Below the pieces are notes generated by a model that was given only the letters and a program-made list of their open reading frames with translations, did not search any database and was not told the DNA's origin. A stretch of 15,366 bases of DNA from CAIYXV01 sp035506255 (GTDB taxonomy: Bacteria; Margulisbacteria; WOR-1; XYC2-FULL-46-14; WPAF01). The stretch spans positions 1 through 15,366 of the forward strand of contig DATJPS010000004.1 in assembly GCA_035506255.1 (NCBI GenBank), in the 5' to 3' direction. This document shows, piece by piece, positions 7,610 to 14,613 of this stretch (positions are counted from its first letter, which is position 1; each line of letters begins with the position of its first letter). The translations under genes and the position numbers were made by a program.

Positions 7610-8479
7610 TTATTTTACCACCATGGTGCCGATACCGAAATCGGTGAACAGCTCCAGGAGCAGGGCGTGGGGTATGCGACCGTCTATGATATGGACCTTT
7701 TCAACGCCTTTTTTGATCGCGTAGAGGCTAGATTTTACTTTGGGAATCATTCCGCCGGAAATGACGCCCGCTTTCATAAGCTTCTGCGCCTTGTAGCCGT
7801 TGATCTCCGAGATCAATTTGCCGTCCTTGTCCAGCACGCCGCGGACATCGGTCATGAGGACCAGCTTTGAGGCCTTGAGGTAGGACGCTATGGCCGCCGC
7901 CGCTTTATCGGCATTTATATTATAGGTCTTGCCCGATTTACCCACCCCGATCGAGGTCAAAACCGGGATGTAGCCAAGCTTCATCCACTTGTTAAGATAG
8001 CGGTAGCGAACCCCCGCCACTTGCCCGGTGAACCCAAGGTCGATCTTGTTGCCGTGCTCATCTTTTTTGTAATACTTGAACGCCTTGATGACCTTACCCT
8101 TTTTCCCCCAGAACCCCTTGGCCTTACCGCCCAGCCGTTTGATCATAGTTACGATCTCGGAATTGATCTTTCCGCCGAGGACCTTTTCAACTATTTTTAG
8201 AGTGGCGGCATCGGTCACGCGGTAACCGCCGATGAATATCGGCTCGATCCCGGCCTTGATCAGATATTTATTTATCTCCGGCCCGCCGCCGTGGACGATG
8301 ATCGGGTTCATCCCCACGTACTTGAGAAATACGATGTCCTGTATCACTGACTTCTTGAGCTCCGGATCCTTCATCGCCGCGCCGCCATACTTGATGACAA
8401 TGGTCTTGCCATAGAACTTGATCAGGTGCGGGAGCGCTTCGATGACTATTCCGGCCCTTTTTATCAAATGTTCGAACAT
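7610..8479 (-). CDS. argB: Acetylglutamate kinase
   Basis: ArgB phosphorylates N-acetyl-L-glutamate with ATP, the second step of arginine synthesis, in the cytoplasm. The 289 residues show the amino-acid-kinase fold signatures: KYGGAAM (30-36), VHGGGPEIN (62-70) for phosphate binding, YNINADKAAAAIA (186-198), LMTDVRGVL (208-216) and SGGMIPK (241-247). About 25 residues precede the KYGG motif, including the helix seen in hexameric, arginine-inhibited ArgBs, so feedback control by arginine is likely but inferred. The start ATG at 8479 has GAGG only 1 nt upstream, unusually close. N-terminal alignment to the family still supports it. It lies 15 bp after argJ and is the last gene of the operon. 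Length is normal. Confidence 0.97.
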   Translation of the reverse strand: MFEHLIKRAGIVIEALPHLIKFYGKTIVIKYGGAAMKDPELKKSVIQDIVFLKYVGMNPIIVHGGGPEINKYLIKAGIEPIFIGGYRVTDAATLKIVEKVLGGKINSEIVTMIKRLGGKAKGFWGKKGKVIKAFKYYKKDEHGNKIDLGFTGQVAGVRYRYLNKWMKLGYIPVLTSIGVGKSGKTYNINADKAAAAIASYLKASKLVLMTDVRGVLDKDGKLISEINGYKAQKLMKAGVISGGMIPKVKSSLYAIKKGVEKVHIIDGRIPHALLLELFTDFGIGTMVVK

Positions 8480-8494
8480 TCCTCTTTTACCGTC

Positions 8495-9598
8495 CTATGT
8501 ATGGTATTCCGCGTTTATCTTAATATAACCTTCGGTCATATCGCAACCCCAGGCGATGGCTTCCGCCTTTCCCGCGCCGAGGTTGCAGGTGATAAGCGCC
8601 ATTCCTTTCTTGAACTTCATGTCCGCCTTGATCTTCTTTTGGTCCTGGCGGACGCTGGTGGACCCGACCGCGGCCAGGATCCGTCCCAGATTGTAATCGC
8701 GCCCGTAGACCGCGCATTTCAATAAATCGGACCCGGCGATGGCGCGCGCCGCGACCCGGCCTTCTTTTTCGTTGCGCGCACCTGAAACCTTTACTTCCAT
8801 CAGCTGGGTGGCCCCCTCGCCGTCGCGGGCGATCTCTTTTGCCAGGTGGATACAAACACGGATCAAAGCCTTTTCGAACCTTTCCTTTTTGGCTTTACCT
8901 TCTATTTTGATCCCCGAAAGGCCATTGGCCATAATAAAAACCGAATCGTTGGTCGACTGGCACTGGTCTACGGTTATCATATTGAAGCTGATATCGACCG
9001 CCTTCTTAAGCGCCGACTGCAGCGTTTTCCGGTCGACCGCCGCATCAGTGGTGATAAATCCGAGCATCGTCGCCATGTTGGGATGGATCATTCCCGATCC
9101 CTTGCAGATACCGGCGATAGTATAACCGTCGATCTTGACCGCGATCTCCTTTTTGCGAGTATCGGTGGTGAGGATCGCCCGGGCCGCCATTTCCCCACCT
9201 TCGACCGAGATCTTCTGCGAAAGCTTGCTGATTCCGGCGACGATCTTGTCCATCGGCAGGAAGTGCCTAATACTCCCGGTGGATGCCACCATCACATGCT
9301 TACTGGAAATGGTCAGCGCGCTGGCAGTCTCGTTTATCATCCGGTAAGCGTCCGCCAATCCTTTTTCCCCCGTCCCGCAGTTGGCGTTACCGGCATTGAT
9401 TATGATCGCCTGGCAGAGGCCGGAACGGACCTGCTTCATATCAGCGATCACCGGGGCGGCCTTATACTGGTTGGAGGTGAAGACGGCGGCGGCGGCGGCG
9501 GGGATCTTGGAAACGATCAGCGCCATGTCGGGTTTGCCCGACTTCTTTATCCCGCAAGCGGCGCCCGCGGCCAAAAAGCCTTTCGGTTTGGTGATCAT
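8495..9598 (-). CDS. argJ: Glutamate N-acetyltransferase / ornithine acetyltransferase
   Basis: ArgJ transfers acetyl from N-acetylornithine to glutamate, recycling the acetyl group; some members also use acetyl-CoA. It is an Ntn-type enzyme that self-cleaves before Thr. Here the site is Ala176/Thr177 in HPNMATML. The oxyanion-hole motif is STG at 106-108, and STNDSVFIMANG (215-226) and GRDYNLGR (299-306) are also typical. The residues after STG read SIRH rather than the common VIG, a mild deviation. At 367 residues it is slightly shorter than many homologues. The ATG at 9598 overlaps the argC stop (ATGA), indicating translational coupling; no separate Shine-Dalgarno is visible. An in-frame extension to 9790 exists but overlaps argC heavily and is not conserved-looking. 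Confidence 0.96.
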   Translation of the reverse strand: MITKPKGFLAAGAACGIKKSGKPDMALIVSKIPAAAAAVFTSNQYKAAPVIADMKQVRSGLCQAIIINAGNANCGTGEKGLADAYRMINETASALTISSKHVMVASTGSIRHFLPMDKIVAGISKLSQKISVEGGEMAARAILTTDTRKKEIAVKIDGYTIAGICKGSGMIHPNMATMLGFITTDAAVDRKTLQSALKKAVDISFNMITVDQCQSTNDSVFIMANGLSGIKIEGKAKKERFEKALIRVCIHLAKEIARDGEGATQLMEVKVSGARNEKEGRVAARAIAGSDLLKCAVYGRDYNLGRILAAVGSTSVRQDQKKIKADMKFKKGMALITCNLGAGKAEAIAWGCDMTEGYIKINAEYHT

Positions 9599-10650
9599 GG
9601 AAAAACGGCGATCCGGTCGAGCCCGGTCTTTTCCGGATACCCGCACATGAGGTTCATGTTCTGTAACGCCTGTCCTGCCGCTCCTTTGATCAGATTGTCG
9701 ATGGTCGACATCACGATCACGGTCGAGGTCGCCTCGTTTACCGAAAGCCCGATCCGGCAATAATTGGTCCCGGAAACGTCCTTGGTGCACGGCTCTCCCG
9801 ACTCCATGATCCGGACGAATGCCGCATCCTTATAAAACTCCTTATATAATTTCACCAGATCATTAATTCGGATTTCGGATTTCGGATTCCGGATCTTCGC
9901 ATAGCCGGTGACGAGTATCCCCCGGTCCATCGGCATCAGGTGCGGAACGAATGTGACAGGGAAATCCGTTCCCGCGATCAGCGAAAGCTGATATTCGACT
10001 TCGCCCATGTGCCGGTGGTTGTTGACGGCATAGGCGACCACGCCGTCGTTCCGTTCGCAAAAATGCACCTTGAGCGAAACGCCCCGCCCCGCTCCCGAGA
10101 CCCCTGATTTGGCGTCGAGCATGATGGAGCGATTGTCGATCAAGCCGTGTTTGACCAGCGGCGCCATGCCGAGAATAGAGGCGGTCGGGTAGCAGCCGGG
10201 ATTGCCGATCAGCCGCGCTTTTTTGATCTTTTCCTTGTTGATCTCGGGCAGGCCGAAGACCGCCTCCGCCAACGCCGCCTTGTCCGGATGTTCGATCTTA
10301 TACCACTTGTAGAAAACCTTTTCGTCGTTGAACCGGTAATCGGCGCCAAGGTCTACCACTTTCTTCCCCATCTTCAATAGCTTAGGGACATAATTCAGCG
10401 CGATCCCGTGCGGCAGGGCCAGAAAGATCAGGTCAACTTTTTCCGCCGCTCCGTCGAGATCAGCCAGCGTCAGGCACGCCAGCTCGCATTCACCCGCCAT
10501 GTGCGGGAAGAGCTCGGATATCTTCTTCCCCTTATGAGCGTCCTCCGACATCAGCCAGACGACCTCCGCCTCCGGATGCCGCAGCAGCAACGCCAGCAAA
10601 TTGACACCGGCATAACCGCCGGCGCCGATGATCCCTATTTTATTTTTCAT
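9595..10650 (-). CDS. argC: N-acetyl-gamma-glutamyl-phosphate reductase
   Basis: ArgC reduces N-acetylglutamyl phosphate to the semialdehyde with NADPH. The 351 residues carry the Rossmann motif GIIGAGGYAG (6-15), the catalytic Cys153 in GNPGCYPTA and the active-site HRH at 212-214, all in normal order and length. The ATG at 10650 overlaps the upstream AMMECR1 gene by 11 bp; an AGGAG sits 11 nt upstream, a little far. Residues 253-262 (IRNPKSEIRI) are encoded by a tandem heptanucleotide repeat, in a region that in other ArgCs is a variable surface loop before the helix LVKLYKEFY. The stop overlaps argJ by 4 bp. Confidence 0.97.
   Translation of the reverse strand: MKNKIGIIGAGGYAGVNLLALLLRHPEAEVVWLMSEDAHKGKKISELFPHMAGECELACLTLADLDGAAEKVDLIFLALPHGIALNYVPKLLKMGKKVVDLGADYRFNDEKVFYKWYKIEHPDKAALAEAVFGLPEINKEKIKKARLIGNPGCYPTASILGMAPLVKHGLIDNRSIMLDAKSGVSGAGRGVSLKVHFCERNDGVVAYAVNNHRHMGEVEYQLSLIAGTDFPVTFVPHLMPMDRGILVTGYAKIRNPKSEIRINDLVKLYKEFYKDAAFVRIMESGEPCTKDVSGTNYCRIGLSVNEATSTVIVMSTIDNLIKGAAGQALQNMNLMCGYPEKTGLDRIAVFP
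9867..9894. repeat. Four-copy tandem heptanucleotide repeat inside argC
   Basis: TTCGGAT at 9867-9873, 9874-9880 and 9881-9887, plus TCCGGAT at 9888-9894. Seven is not a multiple of three, so one pass of the repeat encodes a shifting series: in the argC frame it gives RNPKSEIR-type residues. The 'SEIRNPK' heptad is a known product of such GAAATCC-type arrays in several genomes. Gain or loss of one unit would frameshift argC. Confidence 0.9.
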
Positions 10651-11158
10651 TTTCTTTGTATCTCCTCACTTCGAATTTATAGACTTCGATCGGCTCTTCG
10701 TCCGCGATCCAGGCCTTCCGTTTGGCGATCGCGATCTGCTGTTCCGGGGTCTCCACCCCTTCCAGGTCCGGAAGCAGCAAGCCCCGCTTCATCCCTGATT
10801 TTACTATAATTCCGAACCTCTTTGCATCAAGTTCTTTGATTGACGCGACTTTCAGCGGGTCGGTCAGCAGGTCCACCGTGATATCAAGGGAAGCCAGTTC
10901 GTCCGGTTTCACCTCGGGAAATCGCGGGTCGCGGGTGGCCGATTCGATGGCATTATGGATCGTTTCCTGCGCGATATTTTCAGTGGTCGGGGAAAAAGTG
11001 CCGATGCATCCCCTTAGATCTCCGTTCTTCTTTAGACAGACGAACACTCCCGCCCTGCCTTTCATCTCATCGGTCGGGTTTTCCGGAGGATTAATTATTT
11101 TCTTTTCTTTTATGTACGCGGTGATCGCTTTATGGGCAAGCTCAACTAGCGGGTTCAA
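10640..11158 (-). CDS. amrA: AMMECR1 family protein (AmmeMemoRadiSam system protein A)
   Basis: 172 residues, a full-length AMMECR1 domain: LRGCIG (48-53), SATRDPRFPEV (73-83), LDITVDLL (91-98), GLLLPDLEGV (126-135) and the Lys/Ala helix QIAIAKRKAWI (141-151). The biochemical role is unknown; the family co-occurs with Memo/LigB-like proteins and a radical SAM protein, not present here. The start is TTG at 11158: it is the only start codon after an in-frame TAG shortly upstream, and the resulting N-terminus fits the family. It overlaps the LigB-like gene by 17 bp and argC by 11 bp, so all should be co-translated. In some bacteria the LigB-like and AMMECR1 domains form one polypeptide. Confidence 0.93.
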   Translation of the reverse strand: MNPLVELAHKAITAYIKEKKIINPPENPTDEMKGRAGVFVCLKKNGDLRGCIGTFSPTTENIAQETIHNAIESATRDPRFPEVKPDELASLDITVDLLTDPLKVASIKELDAKRFGIIVKSGMKRGLLLPDLEGVETPEQQIAIAKRKAWIADEEPIEVYKFEVRRYKENEK

Positions 11159-11933
11159 ATGTAGCCACCATATAACCTACGCCGAAAGGCCCTTCATAAG
11201 AGAGGACTTCCGGCTTGAAGTTTTTGCCGTCCAGCGCCCCTATTAGAACTGCGATCGACCAGAGCGCGTCCTGCCCTGCCGTTTCGGCTAGCGCGGGATC
11301 AAAGTTCAGGATGCCGTTAACATCATTGCGCCGCACCAGGTCGACCAGCTTTTCGTCGAAAACCTTGCCCGACGGGTCGAACCCGGCCGCGGCGTCCTCG
11401 GTAAGCCGGTGCGACATGTCGGCCGAAGCAACCAGCGCGATCCGCCGCTTGAGCTTATCGGCGGCCGCCGCCAGCAGCTTGCCGAACTCGAACAGGCGCG
11501 GAAGGGCGGTGAACGCCATGCCGATCGGCAATAATGGTTTTTTTATCCCTGCCTCGTTCAAGTAATAGAGTGGCACCAGCGCGCCGTGGTCAAGCATGGT
11601 CTCCGGCGTGCGTGAGACGAGATTGGAATCTTCGCGGATGATCGCCACCGCCAGTTCCGGGTCGCCTTTAAAGGAAAAACGCGGCTTGCTGGCGCCGAAA
11701 TTGGAAAAATCCCCCTCAAATACCGGGTTAGCGTAGACCGGGACAGTTGAGCCGAGAACGGAGCCGTGCGGGGTAACCACCACGATCGTGTCGATCTCCC
11801 GCTCTATCGCTTTTAACCGCCGGGCCGCTTCCCGGAGCGCCCGCTGGCTGCGTTCCGCTTCTTTGATCTTTGGCCCACCGACCGGCGGCACCAGGATCGG
11901 CGGATGAGGGCTGATCATTCCGAATTTGATCAT
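11142..11933 (-). CDS. LigB-like class III extradiol dioxygenase-fold protein, AMMECR1 partner
   Basis: 263 residues from the ATG at 11933. The fold is that of class III extradiol dioxygenase B subunits found next to or fused with AMMECR1 (AmmeMemoRadiSam protein B-like). Candidate metal and active-site residues are His10 (ISPHPPI), His56 (VVVTPHGS), His116 (DHGALVPLYYL), His175 (ADMSHR) and Glu218 (AETAGQDAL). The substrate is unknown and dioxygenase activity should not be assumed. The N-terminus MIKFGMISPHPPIL fits the family. No Shine-Dalgarno precedes the ATG; a weak -10-like box ends 10 nt upstream, so the message may be leaderless. A Met at residue 6 is an alternative. First gene of the operon that runs through argB. 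Confidence 0.88.
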   Translation of the reverse strand: MIKFGMISPHPPILVPPVGGPKIKEAERSQRALREAARRLKAIEREIDTIVVVTPHGSVLGSTVPVYANPVFEGDFSNFGASKPRFSFKGDPELAVAIIREDSNLVSRTPETMLDHGALVPLYYLNEAGIKKPLLPIGMAFTALPRLFEFGKLLAAAADKLKRRIALVASADMSHRLTEDAAAGFDPSGKVFDEKLVDLVRRNDVNGILNFDPALAETAGQDALWSIAVLIGALDGKNFKPEVLSYEGPFGVGYMVATFEPAS

Positions 11934-11943
11934 GATTGAATGA

Positions 11944-11972
11944 ATGATATACCAATTGTTTTTAAACTGCAA
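11944..11972 (-). promoter_or_regulatory. Putative promoter of the LigB-amrA-argCJB operon
   Basis: On the minus strand TTGCAG (11972-11967), 17 bp, TATCAT (11949-11944). The -10 matches 5 of 6, the -35 only 3 of 6. The predicted start of transcription falls about 3 nt before the ATG at 11933. No ArgR-type operator is obvious. Confidence 0.4.
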
Positions 11973-12004
11973 GAACGGACGGGGCGCCTGCTACCGAAAA
12001 GTTA

Positions 12005-12013
12005 TGATATAAT
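12005..12013 (+). promoter_or_regulatory. Extended -10 promoter of the phosphohexomutase gene
   Basis: TGATATAAT is a perfect extended -10 (TGnTATAAT). There is no -35 at the normal distance. It ends 5 nt before the ATG at 12019, so transcription should begin at about the start codon. Confidence 0.6.
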
Positions 12014-12018
12014 TCCTC

Positions 12019-13347
12019 ATGCTTAAGATCTCCGTTTCCGGCGTCCGCGGCATCGCCAACGATTCCCTGACCCCTGCGGTCTGCCTTGATTTTGCCAAGG
12101 CGGCGGGGACCTACTTTAAAGGCGGAACGCTCCTGCTGGGGAACGATACCCGCGAATCGTCCGAGTTCATCAAGGGGATCGTGATGCAGGGGCTTTTATC
12201 CTGCGGCTGCCGGATCATCGACCTTGGCATCGTTCCCACCCCCACCCTCGGTTTCATGATCAGGCATTTGAAAGCCGATGGCGGGATCATGATCACCGCC
12301 TCCCACAATCCCAAGGAATGGAACGGATTGAAGTTCATGCGTTCCGACGGGATCTTCCTCAACTCTTCGCAGGGCGAAGAACTTCTGGAAATTTACGAGT
12401 CAAATAGTTTCAGCGAAAAGCCGGGCGGATCGGTAAAGGTGATGAAGCGCGGAGGGGAAAGCCATATTAAAAAGGTCCTCTCGGCGGTCAATCGCCTCAA
12501 GATCCGTTCTAAAAAATTCAAGGTGGTGCTCGATTCGGTCAATGGCGCCGGATCGATTATCACGCCGCTGCTTCTCAAGAAGCTCGGCTGCCGCGTGGTA
12601 GAGATCAACACCAGCGTCCGTTCGCCTTTTCCCCACGGCGCGGAACCGACCCCAGAAAACCTGGCCCAGCTGGCCGAAACGGTGGTGAGCGAGAACGCCG
12701 ACATCGGGTTCGCGCAGGATCCCGACGCCGACCGGCTGGCACTGGTGACCGACGAAGGGGTGGCGATCTCGGAAGAATACACGCTGGCGCTCTGCGCGAA
12801 ACATGTGCTTACCCGCTCGCTCACCGGCAAGCGGATCGTGGTCGCCAATCTATCGACCACGCGCGCGCTCGATGACATCGCGAAGGATTACGGCGCGGTG
12901 GTGCTGCGGACCAAGGTGGGGGAAGTGCACGTGGCGGAGGCGATCAAGGCGGAAAAGGCGCTGATCGGCGGCGAAGGGAACGGCGGAGTGATATTCCCGA
13001 AGGTCGGCTATAACCGCGATTCGCTGGCGGGGATGGCGCTGATACTCGAATATATGGCTGCGGAGGGGAAGCCGGTCTCGGCGCTCTCCCGCGGCATTCC
13101 CGAATACCATTCATCGAAATTGAAAAAAGAATGTCGCAGTCAGGATGAGGCCGATAATTTCATCGTCAAGATAAAAGAACATTTTGCGCGCGAGACGCTG
13201 GACACCACCGAAGGGATCAAAGTCCTGCTGAAGGATTCGTGGGTCCATGTCCGCCCCAGCAACACCGAACCGATCATCCGCGTGATCGCCGAAGCCCGCA
13301 CCAAAGACGAAGCCCGCCGCCTGGCGGAAAGCGTATTAAAGATCTAG
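12019..13347 (+). CDS. glmM: Phosphoglucosamine mutase-type phosphohexomutase
   Basis: 442 residues, alpha-D-phosphohexomutase. GlmM converts glucosamine-6-phosphate to glucosamine-1-phosphate on the way to UDP-GlcNAc and cell wall. All four active-site loops are present: TASHNPKEWNGLKF with phosphoserine Ser95, the metal site DPDADR (Asp234, 236, 238), the sugar-binding GGEGNGG (317-323), and the phosphate-binding RPSNTEP (412-418). The ISVSGVRG start and GEGNGG loop resemble the GlmM type of Bacteroidetes/Chlorobi rather than the E. coli type. Phosphomannomutase or phosphoglucomutase activity cannot be excluded. The ATG at 12019 lies 5 nt from a perfect -10 with no Shine-Dalgarno, implying a leaderless message. 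The 3' end overlaps the convergent response regulator by 12 bp. Confidence 0.9.
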   Translation: MLKISVSGVRGIANDSLTPAVCLDFAKAAGTYFKGGTLLLGNDTRESSEFIKGIVMQGLLSCGCRIIDLGIVPTPTLGFMIRHLKADGGIMITASHNPKEWNGLKFMRSDGIFLNSSQGEELLEIYESNSFSEKPGGSVKVMKRGGESHIKKVLSAVNRLKIRSKKFKVVLDSVNGAGSIITPLLLKKLGCRVVEINTSVRSPFPHGAEPTPENLAQLAETVVSENADIGFAQDPDADRLALVTDEGVAISEEYTLALCAKHVLTRSLTGKRIVVANLSTTRALDDIAKDYGAVVLRTKVGEVHVAEAIKAEKALIGGEGNGGVIFPKVGYNRDSLAGMALILEYMAAEGKPVSALSRGIPEYHSSKLKKECRSQDEADNFIVKIKEHFARETLDTTEGIKVLLKDSWVHVRPSNTEPIIRVIAEARTKDEARRLAESVLKI

Positions 13348-14595
13348 GTCGCGCATCCGGTCGTCGAGGACGGTCTTGGGAAGGTTGAGGAAACGGGCCA
13401 CCGCGTGGAGATTCCCGCCGCTGATCCCGATCAGCCGTTTTAACAATTTTTTCTCGAAAGTCTCCCGCAGCCGATTGAGCGGGTACATCCGGGTCAGAGA
13501 CCGAACATAGGAAAGGAACGCGCTCTGCCCCAGGCTGAGCCGGGACAGAACTCCGTTCTCCGGCACAGACGAGCGGAGCAGGTTCTCCAGCTCTTCGTAA
13601 TTCCCGGGAAAATCATAGTACGACAGCATCTCCAGCGTTTCCGCTGACACGCTCAATGCCTCCGTCCGGTCGCGCAGCAGTTCCGCGACGATGGCAGGGA
13701 GGTCCGCTTTCCTCTCGCGCAGAGGCGGTACGGTGAGCAGGTCGAAATTATCAAGTTTCGGGAGGAGCGACGCCTCGCATACTCCCAGCACAACCTTAAT
13801 CTCCCGATTAATGCCGTTCTTCCGGTCCTTGTTCTTCATGAAATCGAAGATGCTCAGGCGGAAATGCTCGGAAACGGTCTCGAAGCCTTCGATGTAGACC
13901 GTGGCCGGTTCCTCCTCCACTCTCCCGATGCCGGCGGGCTTGCCGCCGGAGAGCAGCTCATTGAGCGTGGCCCAGAAATGCCCTTCCAGCGATTCCTTCT
14001 TGAAGGAATCAAGATCGATCTCCACCATCTTTTTCCCGCCGTTGGGCCCATTGCGGTGGACCAGCTCCGCCACCGCCCGCTTGTCGATACCGCGCTCCGC
14101 CAGCACCGTCAGATCGCGGATCGATCCGCTGGCCTTCATCAGCTCGTCCTCAAAACCGAGCAGGGCCGTACTATTCCCCTGCAGCCATTCGGTCCCCGCC
14201 ACCGCGTCGAACGAAAAACCGCGCACATCCTCTTCGCGCGAAAGCCGTTCCACTGCCTGCACCAGGTCGGCCGCGATCAGCGGTTTTCTTAAAAATTCGA
14301 GCGCGCCGAGCTTGGCCGCCGTTACCGCCAGCGGGATGTTGTTCGACGACGAGAGCATGATCGTCCTTGCATACGGGTTCTGCTGTTTAAGCCGGCGCAG
14401 CACGAAAAGGCCATCGTTCTCTTTGAGGTCGTAATCAATGATCGCCAGGCATTTGGGGCGTTCGGAGGAAGCTTTGACGAACTCTTCGATCTTCCCGTAA
14501 GACAGGATTTCGGCCCGGTCGCGCAGCACCTCGGCCACCTGGGAAGCGACCTTGGAATCGTCCTCAATGATCAGGACCGGGGATAACTTGGCCAT
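13336..14595 (-). CDS. NtrC-like response regulator with a degenerate AAA+ domain
   Basis: 419 residues. Receiver domain (about 5-118): acidic EDD (11-13), phospho-acceptor Asp54, Ser82-Ser84 switch region and Lys104, in the same places as NtrC. Central region (about 135-345) aligns with sigma-54 activators: VAELVHRNGP (175-184), PPLRERKADLP (290-300) and YDFPGNYEELENLL (327-340). The Walker A equivalent is AERGIDKR, the Walker B acidic pair is replaced (VYIEGF, 233-238), and GAFTGA is missing. It therefore should not hydrolyse ATP or open sigma-54 promoters. The C-terminus (about 376-419) is a Fis-like helix-turn-helix (NLHAVARFLNLPKTVLDDRM). The ATG at 14595 has no clear Shine-Dalgarno; a -10 lies 9 nt upstream. 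Preceded by its likely partner kinase. Confidence 0.92.
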   Translation of the reverse strand: MAKLSPVLIIEDDSKVASQVAEVLRDRAEILSYGKIEEFVKASSERPKCLAIIDYDLKENDGLFVLRRLKQQNPYARTIMLSSSNNIPLAVTAAKLGALEFLRKPLIAADLVQAVERLSREEDVRGFSFDAVAGTEWLQGNSTALLGFEDELMKASGSIRDLTVLAERGIDKRAVAELVHRNGPNGGKKMVEIDLDSFKKESLEGHFWATLNELLSGGKPAGIGRVEEEPATVYIEGFETVSEHFRLSIFDFMKNKDRKNGINREIKVVLGVCEASLLPKLDNFDLLTVPPLRERKADLPAIVAELLRDRTEALSVSAETLEMLSYYDFPGNYEELENLLRSSVPENGVLSRLSLGQSAFLSYVRSLTRMYPLNRLRETFEKKLLKRLIGISGGNLHAVARFLNLPKTVLDDRMRDLDL

Positions 14596-14604
14596 ATACC
14601 GATG

Positions 14605-14613
14605 ATTATATCA
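14605..14613 (-). promoter_or_regulatory. Possible internal extended -10 promoter for the response regulator
   Basis: Minus-strand TGATATAAT overlaps the stop codon of the kinase gene and ends 9 nt before the regulator's ATG. It is identical to the 9-mer before glmM. It may give a separate, leaderless regulator message besides read-through from the kinase. Chance occurrence is possible since it overlaps coding sequence. Confidence 0.4.

Noticed and set aside
8846..9763. Plus-strand ORF (305 codons) opposite argJ/argC
   Set aside because: Antisense to unmistakable argJ and argC; the translation is low-complexity and His/Asp/Arg-rich with no family signature.
9599..9790. N-terminal extension of argJ to 9790
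   Set aside because: It would overlap argC by nearly 200 bp, and its residues do not resemble ArgJ. The ATG at 9598 in an ATGA overlap gives the normal ArgJ N-terminus.
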